NCBI RefSeq assembly: GCF_014356525.2
Contig: NC_052505.1
Coordinates: 51,278,970 to 51,342,969 of the forward strand
Direction: 5' to 3'
Length of the DNA: 64,000 bases
DNA from: Nilaparvata lugens
Lineage: Eukaryota; Arthropoda; Insecta; Hemiptera; Delphacidae
Both the position numbers and the translations under genes were made by a program. Every line of letters begins with the position of its first letter. Positions within the stretch are counted from its first letter, which is position 1. Below are positions 22,912 to 34,702 of the stretch, in pieces. Below the pieces are notes generated by a model. It made no database searches and had not been told where the DNA came from. It saw only the letters and a list, made by a program, of their open reading frames with translations.

Positions 22912-23474
22912 GACATAAAAAATTTTACTGTTTGAAAATTTAAAGAAAAAAATTACATTGACCCAAATGGAAATTTTTGAATTGTAAATTCGAGAACAGT
23001 AACAATTTTTCTATGAAAGCATTACATGTTGTCCTATAATATTGAAAATTATTATAAAAATTCATCAATAGCATTTGTTATATGTTTCCAAACAATATTT
23101 CAAAGTATAGAATATCAAAATTACTTTTGATTTAGCTTTATAATTTAAAGGAAAATATCTCAACGGAAAGTTTGATATAATAAAGAATAGTTTTTTGAAA
23201 TTGCAAATAAATTTAATAGATAGAAAAATTCAATTTTTATTGCATAAAAAAAATGTAGTATGTTGAATAAAAAATTTATTATTATTATTATTTTTTTTTA
23301 AATGAATTGATGAATTGTTACATTTAATTTTCACATAAAATTTCAATAAATCAAAAAATGTTCATTTCTTTCACTATTGACACGGTTGATTTTATCGATG
23401 CAAATTTTGGAAAACAGTCCGTTAAGGCACTCAGTATGATTTTCAGTTAAGTGTGACTCCAGTGTGATGACATC

Positions 23475-23705
23475 AGTGTTGGGCTGATCTGGATGCACGT
23501 AGTGTTGGGCTGATCTGGATGCACGTAGTGTTGGGCTGATACTTGTAGTCGACTGATGCATATCAAACTCGATACAGGTGACATCTCAGTTAGCATTGCC
23601 TCATGCTTGTAGTAGACGGCTGCATACCAAACTCAATACAGGTGACATCTCAATTAGCATTGCCTCATGCTTGTAGTAGATGGCTGCATACCAAACTCGA
23701 TACAG
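23475..23705. repeat. Two adjoining minisatellites (26-bp and 64-bp units)
   Basis: A 26-bp unit (AGTGTTGGGCTGATCTGGAT plus GCACGT) occurs about 2.5 times at 23475-23540. It is followed without a gap by a 64-bp unit (starting CTTGTAGTAGACGGCTGCAT) about 2.6 times at 23541-23705. Confidence 0.85.
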
Positions 23706-23799
23706 AGTCACGTAAATTTTGTATCATATTTGTAATTATACAATGTACATTTCAGGCTTGAAATGACAATGTAATTTGTTTTTCAGAAAAGAGATAGAC

Positions 23800-23925
23800 G
23801 CTGCATACAGGATTAATTTAGGTGAGGATTAATTTAGGTAATTTAGGATTAATTTAGGTTTTTTTATATTTTCAGCTTTCAAGGTTTAGAGTTCTGCATA
23901 CAGGAATAATTTAGGAGAGGATTTT
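23800..23925. repeat. Short AGGATTAATTTAGG repeats
   Basis: GCATACAGGATTAATTTAGG-type units recur irregularly four to five times. Confidence 0.6.
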
Positions 23926-24042
23926 TTGAATCAATTCTTTCATGATACTGTGACTGTTATTCTGAATTCAAAGTTGCAAACGTGAACATGGATGGCAATT
24001 ACCTCCAGGTAATGTAGTAGTGTTGAAGTTTGAGATACAAGG

Positions 24043-24465
24043 TCAGCAATAAGCGTTGGCGTTGTCATTGGCGTATGCTTTGGTGTCGGCATTGGCATTG
24101 GCATCAACATTGGCGCAGGCATTGGCATCGGCATAGGCATCGGCGTAGATATTGGCATTAGCATCAGCACAGGCATTGGCGTAGTTATTGGCGTAGATAT
24201 TGGCGTTGACATTGACATCAGAGCAGATATTGGCGTTGTTATTGGTGTAGTTATTAGTGTAGATATTGGCGTTGATATTGGCGTTGATATTAGTGTAGAT
24301 ATTAGTGTAGATATTGGCGTTGACATTGACATCAGAGCAGATATTGGCGTAGTTATTGGTGTAGATATTGACATCAGAGCAGATATTGGCATTGATATTG
24401 GCATAGGCATCAGTGTAGATATTGGTGTAGACATCAGCATAGATATTGGTGTAGATATTCAATTG
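24043..24465 (-). repeat. Hexamer-based tandem array (ATTGGC / GTAGAT)
   Basis: About 400 bases are made of six-base units such as ATTGGC, GTAGAT, GTTGAC and ATCAGA in phase. Because the period is six, more than one minus-strand frame stays open, giving low-complexity peptides of the N-A-N-I-Y-T-N or M-P-I-S-T-P kind. I regard these ORFs as products of the repeat rather than genes. Confidence 0.8.
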
Positions 24466-24499
24466 ATGAGTCACACTAGTTCGAAAATCACCCAAATGT

Positions 24500-26640
24500 T
24501 CTTAACACTCTTCATGGCGTTCACTTGTTGCTGATTTCGAGATTCATGTGATAATTATTTCAATGTTAATGTCCATGCTGTACCTGTTATCTTAAAATGC
24601 TTAAAAACTAAAAGGAAAATTTTGATTAGGCTATCAATACAATCTAATACACATGAAAATTATTTCTAAGTATATAATCAATATAAAATGAAATTTGTTA
24701 ACATCTTATTATACAGTCAGCAATACATATATTGTGAAATTTGGAGACATCAATTACAAAATTTCAATAGAAAAAATAATTTCATTTTCATTTATTCATT
24801 GTTCAAATATTTTATAAAAATCAAATTATTCAATATTATTAATCATCGTTTGTTGGATACTATAGTTTATTTCGACTTTTCAATGTTCTAAACACAAACT
24901 ACATTTCATGACAAAACTTTACTATCAATCATTAAACAAGAAATCATTCAAAACATCAATAATATTTTGCTTCAAAGGCAATCAATATTCGTAAGTAATC
25001 ATCTGCATCTATGGCAATCAACATTATTAATCATTATTTTGCATCTATGGCAATCAAAATAAGTAATCAACACAAAAAATATTATCTCATTACTGCCTCT
25101 CTAAGTCATAACCTCTGTTATTCCTTCTTTAGGCAATAATGGGTTTCCATCTCAAAAAACAATCACATACCAGCAAAATTCTAATCAACAAGCCCCACTA
25201 AAATCTCTACATACACTCCAGCATCCATTTCAAACGATAATCAATCATATCAAAATTTATAGAATAAACAGTTTTTAAAAATTTAGAAAAAGACATCAAT
25301 TACAAAAACTTTAGTGAAATTTTAACCTTTAACTCATTTCAATTAATAATATGACAAGACGTTTTTATTTAATGAAAACATTATTATTCAAGTTAACTTT
25401 CATTAATACATCTCATATATATGGTGACACAATTCATTAATACTTTCAAATTTTGAAGTTTTATTATTATAACAAAAGAATTTATACATAAGATTAAATT
25501 TCAGCATGTTCTAAATTGAACCATTTATTTTTGAAATAAATTCATAATTTGAAAACTGTATAATAAGTACAAACATTTCAATATTACAATACAAAGATGA
25601 TCAAGATGGATAATGGGTAAATAAGTTCCCTAAAAAATACAAACAAGAGAAAAAGAAAATTGGGTAAATAAATTTTCTAAATAATACAAGGAAGAGAAAG
25701 ATTAATTAGAGCCTATCCTACATGTCAGTACTGAACTTTCATAAGGAAGTATATTTAATAAAATATACTACTATGGAATTTTGTAGATTCCAAGTATGAC
25801 TCTAATTTGTTATTACTGTGAGCTATCACTCCCACAAAAACAACTGGTGAAGGAAAAAATATGTTGACTATTGTGACTGGGTGGAGAGTTCCTAGATGTC
25901 TGTAAGGCAATGTGATAGCAGACTCTAGTATCGGACCACAAAAACAAAAGTATGCAAAGTTTTTTACAAACATTTCATGTTGCAGTCTTAAAGTTTTTAT
26001 ATCGCAAACAAGTAGGTCAGATAATCAAGTCCAGCCATATGTGGTTCACGCCCACACCTCTAAAAGAATCACACCTACTTGTCTTCCAAAAATCCAAAGT
26101 ATTGGACAGCAAAAAAAAAAAATGCAAAATGGGTTAAAAGCCCAGAAGAAAACTATAACCTAATTACATATGGCTTATGGCATGATATGCAATGAAAGAT
26201 GAGAACATGGGACATAATTTGCTCTGAAAAACCTAATTACCTAATATGATACTTGACAAGAAAATAGACATGATTAAAATATGTAATACATGATGAAAAA
26301 ATATACCGCAAGCAAACAATTATTTACACTACAATGGATAGATTTTAGAAAAGTTAAGTTGTATCAACAATTTAAAGATTAGGAAAATAAGCTACTATTT
26401 TAACTTCCAAAATTATTTCAGAAAAATTACAAATTTAAATGACAATGGACAAGATTGGTTAAGATATGCATCATAGAAGAATTTTACTGAACAATACACA
26501 AAGACAGGAAAGAATCGAAATTTGAAAAGATTAAGGGCCAAGAAAAATAGGCTACAGGAAAGAAAAAAGACACAATTATGGACTCTTACCATACACTGCG
26601 TAGCGATTATGCTATTCTGAATCCCGGCATAACACAGGAT
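24500..26640. other. Interior of the 6.3-kb element without gene
   Basis: AT-rich sequence with no motif. Open stretches at 24688-24891 and 25755-26163 appear to be chance. Confidence 0.5.
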
Positions 26641-26642
26641 TC

Positions 26643-27368
26643 CTAATCATTGTGTGCTGGGGAATACCCTTCCATCATGTGATTCACAGTCATCATCTTG
26701 TAAATAAGCAACTTGAAACAACCTTTGAATACTAACACATCAATGGTGACTTTGTGTTTTGTTTTCTTCAAGAACATGATTTTATTCATGGGTTCATTTG
26801 TTTCAACAAAGCCATTTTGCTTACAAAAGTTAGTCATGTTTACTAAATAATGCTTTGCATACACCTTTTCAATTTTCAGTTGAAAGTTGAATTCATCAAC
26901 TTGACTCAAAGCAACATTCATTTTGTTTACATTGTTCCTAACCTCCACAGAAACCTGTCTCATGTAGACATTCACTTTGTTTATAGTTTTCCTAACCTTC
27001 AATGTAGCAATATTACTTTCATGATAGTTGACTTTCAGTGAAGACAACTCCCTACCTACTTCTTTACTCAATTCTACTATCTCACTAGGGTTGACTTTTT
27101 CAACAACAGTAACTAGGCCTACATTGTCAGAAACTTGAATGAGTTGATCTTGTATCTTAACACTACTATTATCCTGCTTCAATTTGCTTTCATCTTTATG
27201 ATTTTTAATCAATGTCTCATGTGCATCTTTCAATAGAAGGTTTATACTAACCTGCTCTAGTCTTATGCTAGCAAATTCTTGCTTCATATCATCAAACCTA
27301 GCATTTTGCTCATCAAACTTTTGTGTTAAAAATGCTATAAGATTCAGATCATTTTTAATGTTTGCCAT
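26643..27368 (-). CDS. Coiled-coil protein of unknown function in Gag position
   Basis: I do not recognise this 241-residue protein. It begins MANIKNDLNLIAFLTQKFDE, is charged and largely helical, and residues 1-60 and 110-175 show leucine/isoleucine/valine spacing expected of coiled coils (for example VRKTINKVNVYMRQVSVEVR). No zinc knuckle, protease or polymerase motif is present. It is the first ORF after the 5' LTR (27560) on the minus strand, the place where a Gag would sit, so a structural or packaging role for the element is possible. It could equally be a captured or decayed fragment. Confidence 0.45.
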   Translation of the reverse strand: MANIKNDLNLIAFLTQKFDEQNARFDDMKQEFASIRLEQVSINLLLKDAHETLIKNHKDESKLKQDNSSVKIQDQLIQVSDNVGLVTVVEKVNPSEIVELSKEVGRELSSLKVNYHESNIATLKVRKTINKVNVYMRQVSVEVRNNVNKMNVALSQVDEFNFQLKIEKVYAKHYLVNMTNFCKQNGFVETNEPMNKIMFLKKTKHKVTIDVLVFKGCFKLLIYKMMTVNHMMEGYSPAHND

Positions 27369-27559
27369 TTTGTAATATGCACTGATATCTATTCATTAAA
27401 ACTTGATCTCTCTTGAACCGATTTCCCATTCAGCAGTATACCATTCATAACCTATCAAGATATCTATCCTACTAATAATTTTTTATAACCAGGGATTTCA
27501 TGGTGTACCATTTGGGACATATTTATTTTGTAATTCGGTCCCACCACAGGGGTAACATT

Positions 27560-28372
27560 TGCCGTGCTACCAATTTCTCCTAAATCGGTTGGATAGCAAA
27601 TTTTCACCTATTAACCTAAGGATAGTTATCGGCTCCAACGTAATAGATTCTTGATAAACTATGAATGGATCTATCGCCTATGAATGAGAAATCCAGTTTT
27701 CAGAGCAAACCAACTTATAATCTTCAAAAGAATTTTGGCAATACACCACACAAATACACAAAGAACAATATCTTACATGCTTAAGCATCTAAAGTCGTTA
27801 CGAGCTAAATACTTATCCAGTTTATATAGTTGAAAACAATGGCTATAGGCTTGTATACACACAAATCAAAATACACAAACTTAGAACACCATAAAACTGT
27901 TCAAAACTCAATTTAAAACATTAATAAATTCACTTAAACAGAAAATTATTCAGAGAGCACAAAATTACAACACACACAGCCAGCCATATTTTTTAGAGAG
28001 AAGCAGGAAGCCAAGCTACAAGTCAGGACAAAAACCACATCTCAAAATCAGTGTCGATGTCACGGACACGTCACCAAAAAATTTATAAATTACAAGTTTA
28101 GAATTCACATTTTATATTTGTTCTCAATAAAACTTTATTTTGAAACTGTTATTTTAAATTTTATATATCATCTATATTATCTGTTAATTCTGTTAACTCT
28201 GTTTACAGAGTTTGTTTTTTTAGTGATACCCATGAATATGCAACACAATCATTTACGATAAATTCTCAGTCAAAAAGTTGTCCGTATATCGATGACTCTG
28301 ATATTTACTATAAAGTTTTATAGATCTCGAATTGAAGATTCGATTCCAATCGAGAAAAAATGTAATATTACA
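27560..28372 (-). repeat. 5' LTR of the 6.3-kb element
   Basis: Pairs with 22092-22897. Just inside it on the minus strand is TGGTGGGACCGAATTAC, 13 bases from the LTR end, a possible primer-binding site. Confidence 0.8.
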
Positions 28373-29048
28373 CCTCACATAAAAGAGGAGATAATTTTCA
28401 TAAATCAAGACCAAGTATCATTCTGAGTTACCGAGACACACAGTTTTGAATATAGAAATCGGTCATTTTTCTATGCATTGAAATATGGGCTAAAATACAC
28501 TAAAGGAGGAATTTCCTATTTTTTAAACAAATTTTAGTGAGATGATACATGATTTTCAACCGCCTTGACGAGCTGATATGAACGAGCTGTAGTACGAGGA
28601 GATGTGATCATTCAGTCAAAAGTTATAAGTGTTTGAAGTTTCGATCCTGGACGTATCCTTATGTGTGCCCCCCACTAGGAAATACTGAAATCTAACTAGT
28701 GATTCTCATAGAACATAACCCTCGTAAGGTGATTTCAACCGAAATATGTTTCTTTTTTGTTAGGAAGGCCATGAAAAGGTATTATAATGAAAATTTGAAT
28801 TTTGGCTGTAGGACATGATTTTCTATTTTTGGGTGTATTCCCCTCCCACCACTACTAAATTCAAAAATAGGTACCTAAGGAATTCTGTTCAGAATTAATA
28901 TTGTTAATTCACTTGATGTGTGGCTTTCTATCATTACTAGAAAAAGATCCTAGTTGTATAGGGTAGAAGTAGTAGGTTTGCATAATTTTGAAAACCCTTA
29001 AAAATCCCCTTTTTTGAAAACTCTTAGCTCCAGAATCAAAAATCTTAG
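28373..29048. other. Unassigned DNA
   Basis: No gene or repeat partner was found in the window. Confidence 0.4.
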
Positions 29049-29366
29049 AGTCCTGCACGACCACTCAATTTATTGGAAATTCTATTATCTTTAATATTTT
29101 ATTCATTTATTCATCTATGAAAAACATGCTTTTTATGAATGCCTTTTCTCGAAAAGTTAAAGGTTCTCAAGATTAAATGGAAAACTTGAAAAAAGTCTGA
29201 AATTTTGGGGTTTTTTGGGAGTTTTGGGGATGAAGCCGCCCTCTGGCGTGTCAGCAAATTTCAGATTAGCATTCAGCGCCCCAAAATACATATAGAACCG
29301 TCGCGAAAAATTCTTTTGGCCTGTTTCCTGAAAAACGACCAGACTATACGAATTTGACTGGACTAT
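29049..29366 (+). repeat. Dispersed repeat R1, copy 1
   Basis: Starts AGTCCTGCACGACCACTCAA and ends AATTTGACTGGACTATA. It is repeated in the same orientation at 62100-62354 with indels. The family is unnamed. Confidence 0.8.
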
Positions 29367-29656
29367 ACGAAACAGAAAAAAGTAATGAAGCATTACAATA
29401 ATTACTTGATCACTGTGTGCTAAATAGGGTGTAAATTTGAAAGATTGAAATTGGCTTCATTTGATATTTTTTCTTAGTTATTTCATATTAAGTTTTCTCT
29501 TCTGTCAAATTCACTAGAGTTTGCGATGTTGTTTATAATTCATTCCCATTTCAGAGACATTAATATCATCATGAAACGCCTTTGAAATTAAAATAATTAT
29601 TAGAATAAAATGTACATTACAATTTAACTTATCAGTGTGCTTTTAAGAAAATTATG

Positions 29657-30054
29657 TTGCAACAGCAAGGAAACTCAAACACAGGACCATTAAAAATTGA
29701 AATTAAGCAAGGGAAATCAGAATAATAGTGGATGATGAAGTTATAATTTATTTTTGTCGAAGATTTACCTTCAAACTCATAGGCTTAAAATTACTAAAAT
29801 TCCTGCATACAACATATTATCAATTGTATTTTTTATGCTTCATATTGAGTTAAACTTTGCAAAATATAACATTGTAAAGGTGGGAAAAAGTTTTAAAATT
29901 ATCTACATTGGGATATCTCTATTTAATACCTTGATTTTTCAGCCATGATTCAAAATGTTGACATAAAATATAAAAAAAAAATCATGCCCCCCCCAAAAAT
30001 GTTGATGGCGCAAATTGCGCCATGCCCCCCCTCCCCCTTGTGGGCACCTCTGCT
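29657..30054 (+). repeat. Dispersed repeat R2, copy 1
   Basis: Matches the reverse complement of 61285-61664. It includes the palindrome GGCGCAAATTGCGCC flanked by C-runs. The R1 and R2 copies lie near each other at both sites but in different relative orientation. Confidence 0.8.
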
Positions 30055-30466
30055 ATCAAACAATGAATGCCTTATAATGGACCGTAACACCCCAGCTACA
30101 CATTATTGCAATCTGCTCTCTCCCAATACAAGAGCATTCTTAAGGCTCGGCGGGAAAGCCGCGCAAATTCAGAATCCATTAGCCGTTCCTATAAAAAAAT
30201 AGGTTTGGCTAGAAGAAGTACAAAGTCTCTGAAGAAGGCATGTGTGTTTGTGTGAGTGTGAGGAGTGAGAATGCTAGAGAGAGAGGATGTGTCAGTCTTT
30301 CGCTAACAGGGGAAAGAACTCTCCCCTAATGAAAAATCTATTCACAGTTATAGGCTTCCGTAACTAATTGATGGTTGTAGGTTTAGGAACTGGCCTAAAA
30401 ATGTTTATAGCCCTGCTGAAAAGTTTTGAGAACTAGACACTCACTGTGAGAAGATTCACTTTCTAC

Positions 30467-30880
30467 TGTCAGCATTCCTTATGAATAACATCTATGCTCC
30501 CATTCAGTCAATGCTGCCGACTCAGGTACTCTATAGTGTAGTTCACCTTCATCAGTCAGCATTCCTTATGAATTACATCAATGTTTCACCTTTAACTAAT
30601 GCTGACAGTGTCTCACTTTAAAGCTGCTTGGTTGTGCGTCAGCGTACCTTTGAATAACATCAAAGCTCGTCACGTTCAACTGATGCTGACATTTTTGAGT
30701 GAATCTCACTATAGAACAGATTGGGTGAGTGTCAGCATACCTCATGAATGGTATCGATTCTGTTCCCGCTCAATTAATGCTGACAGTTTAAGATTAATGC
30801 CACCATTGAGTAGCTCGGATGTGTGTCAGCATACCTCTGAATAGCTTCAATGCTGTTCCCTTCTAACTAATGCTGACAGT
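30467..30880 (+). repeat. Five tandem units, each with TGTCAGCAT/ATGCTGACA ends
   Basis: Units begin at about 30467, 30554, 30638, 30730 and 30824, a period of 84-94 bases. Each opens with (T)GTCAGCRT-ACCTC-type sequence and, about 40 bases later, closes with the inverse ATGCTGAC. In the last two units inner pairs (GAATAGC with GCTGTTC; GAATGG with CTGTTC) extend the potential hairpin. The units are diverged in sequence while the ends are kept. Confidence 0.75.
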
Positions 30881-31370
30881 TTAAAGTGAATCTCTTAGAT
30901 ATAAGCACAGAATTAATAATAGCACAGAAGGCTAACGGAATAGGACTATCTGTGCATGCGTAATCGAGTAGTTCCTTTGCCAGATTGTAGATAGCGCGCA
31001 GAACCCTACTGCGGTCTCGGTCTCGCTCACCACCCTTCCGCACTCCATCATCACAACAACTCTATCACCCACTCCACTGACAGGTAGTCGCCCCTCACTC
31101 CTTCACACTATCAAACACACACACACACACACCACACAGATGCACACACACAGTCAACTCGGCACCAGACACCTGTCAACATGTGAAGCAATTATAGCAA
31201 TAAATTATAGGACTATTGTGATAATAATATTATTCAACTACCTTCTGTTTTTTTTTGCATTTCATCCCAACATTCTCCTGATGATTGGGAAACTCACAGC
31301 TGAATCATGACTGTATCATTTATATTACTCTGTGTTCTGTAAGAATCAGAATGCTATGTAAAGAAGAAGT
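30881..31370. other. Unassigned DNA with a CA microsatellite
   Basis: A (CA)n/(AC)n tract lies near 31114-31150. No gene was seen. Confidence 0.5.
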
Positions 31371-31373
31371 AAA

Positions 31374-32020
31374 GGAATAAGAAAAAGAGAAGAAGAAGAA
31401 GAAGAAAATATGAAGTTTTTAGGTCATCATCTTTTAAATATTAATTATTTTTTATCACTATTGTAGCCTATAGTATATCTTCATCTTTCTTATCCTCTTC
31501 TCCTCCTTCATGATCCACTAATTCTTATTTATCTCATATGCTACTCCTTCTTCTTCTTTTTCTCTTCCTCCTCCTAGAAGAAGAAGAAGAAGAAGAAGAA
31601 GAAGAAGAAGAAAAAAGAAGAAGAAGAAGATTTCTCCCTTCTTCTTTCACTATCTAATCTTCTTCATGTTCTACCACTTCTTATTTCTATCTTGCTACTC
31701 CTTCCCATTCTTCTCTTTCTTCAATGAGAAGAAGAAAAAATAAAAAGAAGAAGGAGAAGAAGAGGAAGAATAGAATGATGAAGAAGAGGAGAAGAAAAAG
31801 AAGAAGATGAGTAGATGATAAGAATAAAATGACGATTTTGAGTAGAAGAAGAAGAATGAATAATAGAGCATGATGACAAAAAGATAATAGTAAGAAGCAG
31901 AAGAAGGAGAAAAAGAAGAAGAGCTACAACTTGATGATGAAGAAAAATAAGTTTGGAGATGAAGAAAAATAGGTAGGAGATGAAGAGAATAAGATATCAT
32001 GAGAAAAGAAAGAAGAAGCT
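31374..32020. repeat. GAA/TTC low-complexity tract 1
   Basis: Long runs of AGAAGA, with one switch from a TTC-rich to a GAA-rich strand at about 31540-31640 that can fold back on itself. The open frame at 31695-32045 (-) translates to serine/phenylalanine/tyrosine low complexity and is not a gene. Confidence 0.85.
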
Positions 32021-33960
32021 GATGTATTACTATTATGACATTCATTTAAACTACATAAGTCACCCTATCCATAATATTGGTGAAGCTGAATTTTTGCAGG
32101 ATGTTAGTATACATAGTTAATAGCCTGGAAACACAATATACTCATTTTTCTCTCACTTGAGAAAAGTTTTGAAAGAATCGATAAGGTCAACTTTTGTAAA
32201 GATATCCAATACTCCAGAATCATTACCCGAAAAATGTTGCATTTTCGGAATTAATTATCAAAACTGCCCTTTTTCACTATCTCGTAACTGGACTATTATT
32301 AACTAATGAGCTGTTTAACATACATTTCAAGTACCACCAACAATACTACAATATTTATCTTAATTTTTTTCTAGAAATTCACTTTTGAACTCTTAGATCT
32401 TCCAGAATGCTCGATAATGTGAGGGCATACCGGTTTGGAGATAGAGAACTATCATTTGATACTGTGAGAAGAGATACTCTATAAGGAATTAATAGATTCA
32501 ATCACAGAAATAATAAAGCAAATTATTATAGAAGATTTCTCTGATTTAATTTGGCAACATTTGAAAAGATGAATGGCTTCAAAAGTTTTCTACTGGAGGA
32601 TTTTTATTCAAAGTTTTAATATCCCAACAATTATATGAAGTTAAAAAAAGGTACTGAATGTATTTCTCCTAGTAATGTTTTGAATGATATAATATAGGCC
32701 TATATTTTTCCAATCACTGTTTTATCATCATAATAATTAGACTTGGCTTGAATGCTTTAATGGTTATCTTGAGCTTTCTCGTTATTTATTAAGTTTTACA
32801 CATTTGAGCTGTTTCCTTTGTTCATTGTGATATTCTTCTGCAAGCTCAACCAATATCTATCCTTTCAAAATTGATTCTGAACCAATCTCAATGCAGAAGA
32901 CATATAAAGGGAAAGCTAAGATTAATTTGATAAAAGTGAATTCAAGAGCGGATGCAGCGAATAAAGGTTGCTAGTGCAGGGCATTCCATTAGTGATTTGG
33001 AAGAAGAATGTGGATAATCAATGGATGAAGATGGTAAGCGTGAAGATGATAATTATAATATATTTGATGATTTTGTTTGTTAATCAATTGGATTGATCAA
33101 CAATTGAATTTTCGATAAAGAACTTTGGTTTCAAAATTATTTCTACTCAGTGACCAAGGCACAATCTAGAAAAATAATTTTTATCACATATACATCACTC
33201 ACATTATATGTGATAGAAAGCCCCAATATGTAACAAAAGAGAGTATGGGGTGATAGTATAACACTCACATCATAAAAGCATTATAAACTGAATAAATTGC
33301 AATTTTAAAAAATATCTTAAAATATGCACAACTATTCTCTCCGATTATAGGAAAATAATGTGGAGTTTGGAAGAAATTAGAATTTACCACATATTATCCT
33401 GTTTTAAGTGTATGAGAGTTTAATTTCTAGAATAGAAATGCCCTCCGAGTTGGTTGAAGAGGTTGTCATCCTTTCGTAGTCTTTCAAACAGGCATTCAAC
33501 CAATCCACTTGTCTTAGAGAATTATCATTTTTTTAGAAGGAATATATATTGTAGGGTACTTATAGTATGAATTCATAATCTTACTTTTCAATTAATGATT
33601 CATTTTTATTAAATACATTATTATTGGATCATGGAGAGTTGGTTTTCCTTTTCACAAATAAAAAATAAAGAATGAGAGATTAACAATAAAAGAACAAGTA
33701 TCATTTGAGAATTCTCCTCACAAATTATAAATGAGAAATATGTGTTTCACAATACGAGAGCAAGTATTCAATACCATTCTCAATAATTACTGAAAATTCA
33801 ACACACAGTATGCATGCTTTAATATATATTCACCCTTATATTTTGTTGTAGTTTCTAATTAGAGAGATTAAACCAGAAAACTATTTCCTGATCAGGCCTG
33901 ATATGGAAGCCATAATTTTACTGAAAAAAGAGATTCTCCTCCTAATAATAGTTAACAATA
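32021..33960. other. AT-rich DNA, nothing recognised
   Basis: No ORF, repeat partner or RNA gene was found. Confidence 0.5.
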
Positions 33961-33965
33961 GTTAA

Positions 33966-34480
33966 CACTCACACTTCCTCCTACTCCATCACCTCCTTCT
34001 TCCCCTTCATCTTCCCCTTCTTCTTCTTCTTCTTCTTCTTCTGCTATTTCTTCCTGTCTTCTTCTTCTTCTTCTTCTATTTCTTCCTCTCTTCTTATTCT
34101 TCTTCTTCTTCTTCTTCTTCTTCTTCTTCTACTACTTCTTCTTCTCCTTCTCCTCCTCTTCCTTCAGCTCCTCCTCCTCCATTTTTATCTTCATTTTATT
34201 CATCTCCATCTTATTCTTCTTCTGCTATTTCTTCCTGTCTTCTTATTCTTCTTTTTCTTCTAGGAGGAGGAAGAAGAGGAGGAGAAAAATAAGAAACAAA
34301 GAAATAGCAGAAGAAGAATAAGAAGAAGAAGAAAATGAATATGAGAATGGAGGAGGAAGAGGAAGAGAACGTGAGGAAGATGAAGAGCTGAGAATAATAG
34401 TGGAAGAAGAAGTGAGAATAAGGATAATAATTATGAGAGGGAAAGAAAATGATCAGAAGTTCTTCTTTTTCTTCTCTTTC
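33966..34480. repeat. TTC/GAA low-complexity tract 2 with inverted centre
   Basis: The plus strand is TTC-rich until about 34260 and GAA-rich after it. CTTATTCTTCTTCTGCTATT near 34210 has its near-exact reverse complement near 34305-34330, so the switch point is the centre of a hairpin of over 100 bases. The ORF at 34400-34702 is a by-product. Confidence 0.8.
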
Positions 34481-34702
34481 TTCTCCTTATCTGTCATATC
34501 CCATCATCACTCCTCCTTCTCTTATTATTATTATAATTATTATCATTATTATCATCATTATCATCATCTCATCCTACTCTTTTCTACTCATGATCATCAA
34601 ATAATATTTTCTTCTTATTTTTCTCATTATTCTTATCATCCTCCTTTTCTTCTCCTTATCATATTGAAGAACTTCTCATATCAACAGATTATAGAAAAAT
34701 AG

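Larger units (their letters stand above)
22092..28372 (-). mobile_element. Non-autonomous LTR retrotransposon, 6.3 kb
   Basis: Two direct repeats of 806 and 813 bases (22092-22897 and 27560-28372) with TG...CA ends bound a 4.7-kb interior. The purine tract AAGAGGGGGGT lies next to the left repeat on the minus strand, so the element reads right to left. No protease, reverse transcriptase or integrase motif is present. The only plausible product is the 241-residue coiled-coil ORF beside the 5' LTR. Three kinds of tandem array fill the part toward the 3' LTR. No target duplication was found (CAAAA versus CCTCA). Confidence 0.75.

Noticed and set aside
23940..24495. Long low-complexity ORFs as real proteins
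   Set aside because: They arise from a six-base repeat that leaves several frames open.
30467..30880. microRNA cluster
   Set aside because: The paired ends are only 7-9 bases with large unpaired middles, short of a normal microRNA stem.
31695..34702. ORFs in the GAA/TTC tracts
   Set aside because: Translations are serine/phenylalanine/tyrosine runs produced by trinucleotide repeats.
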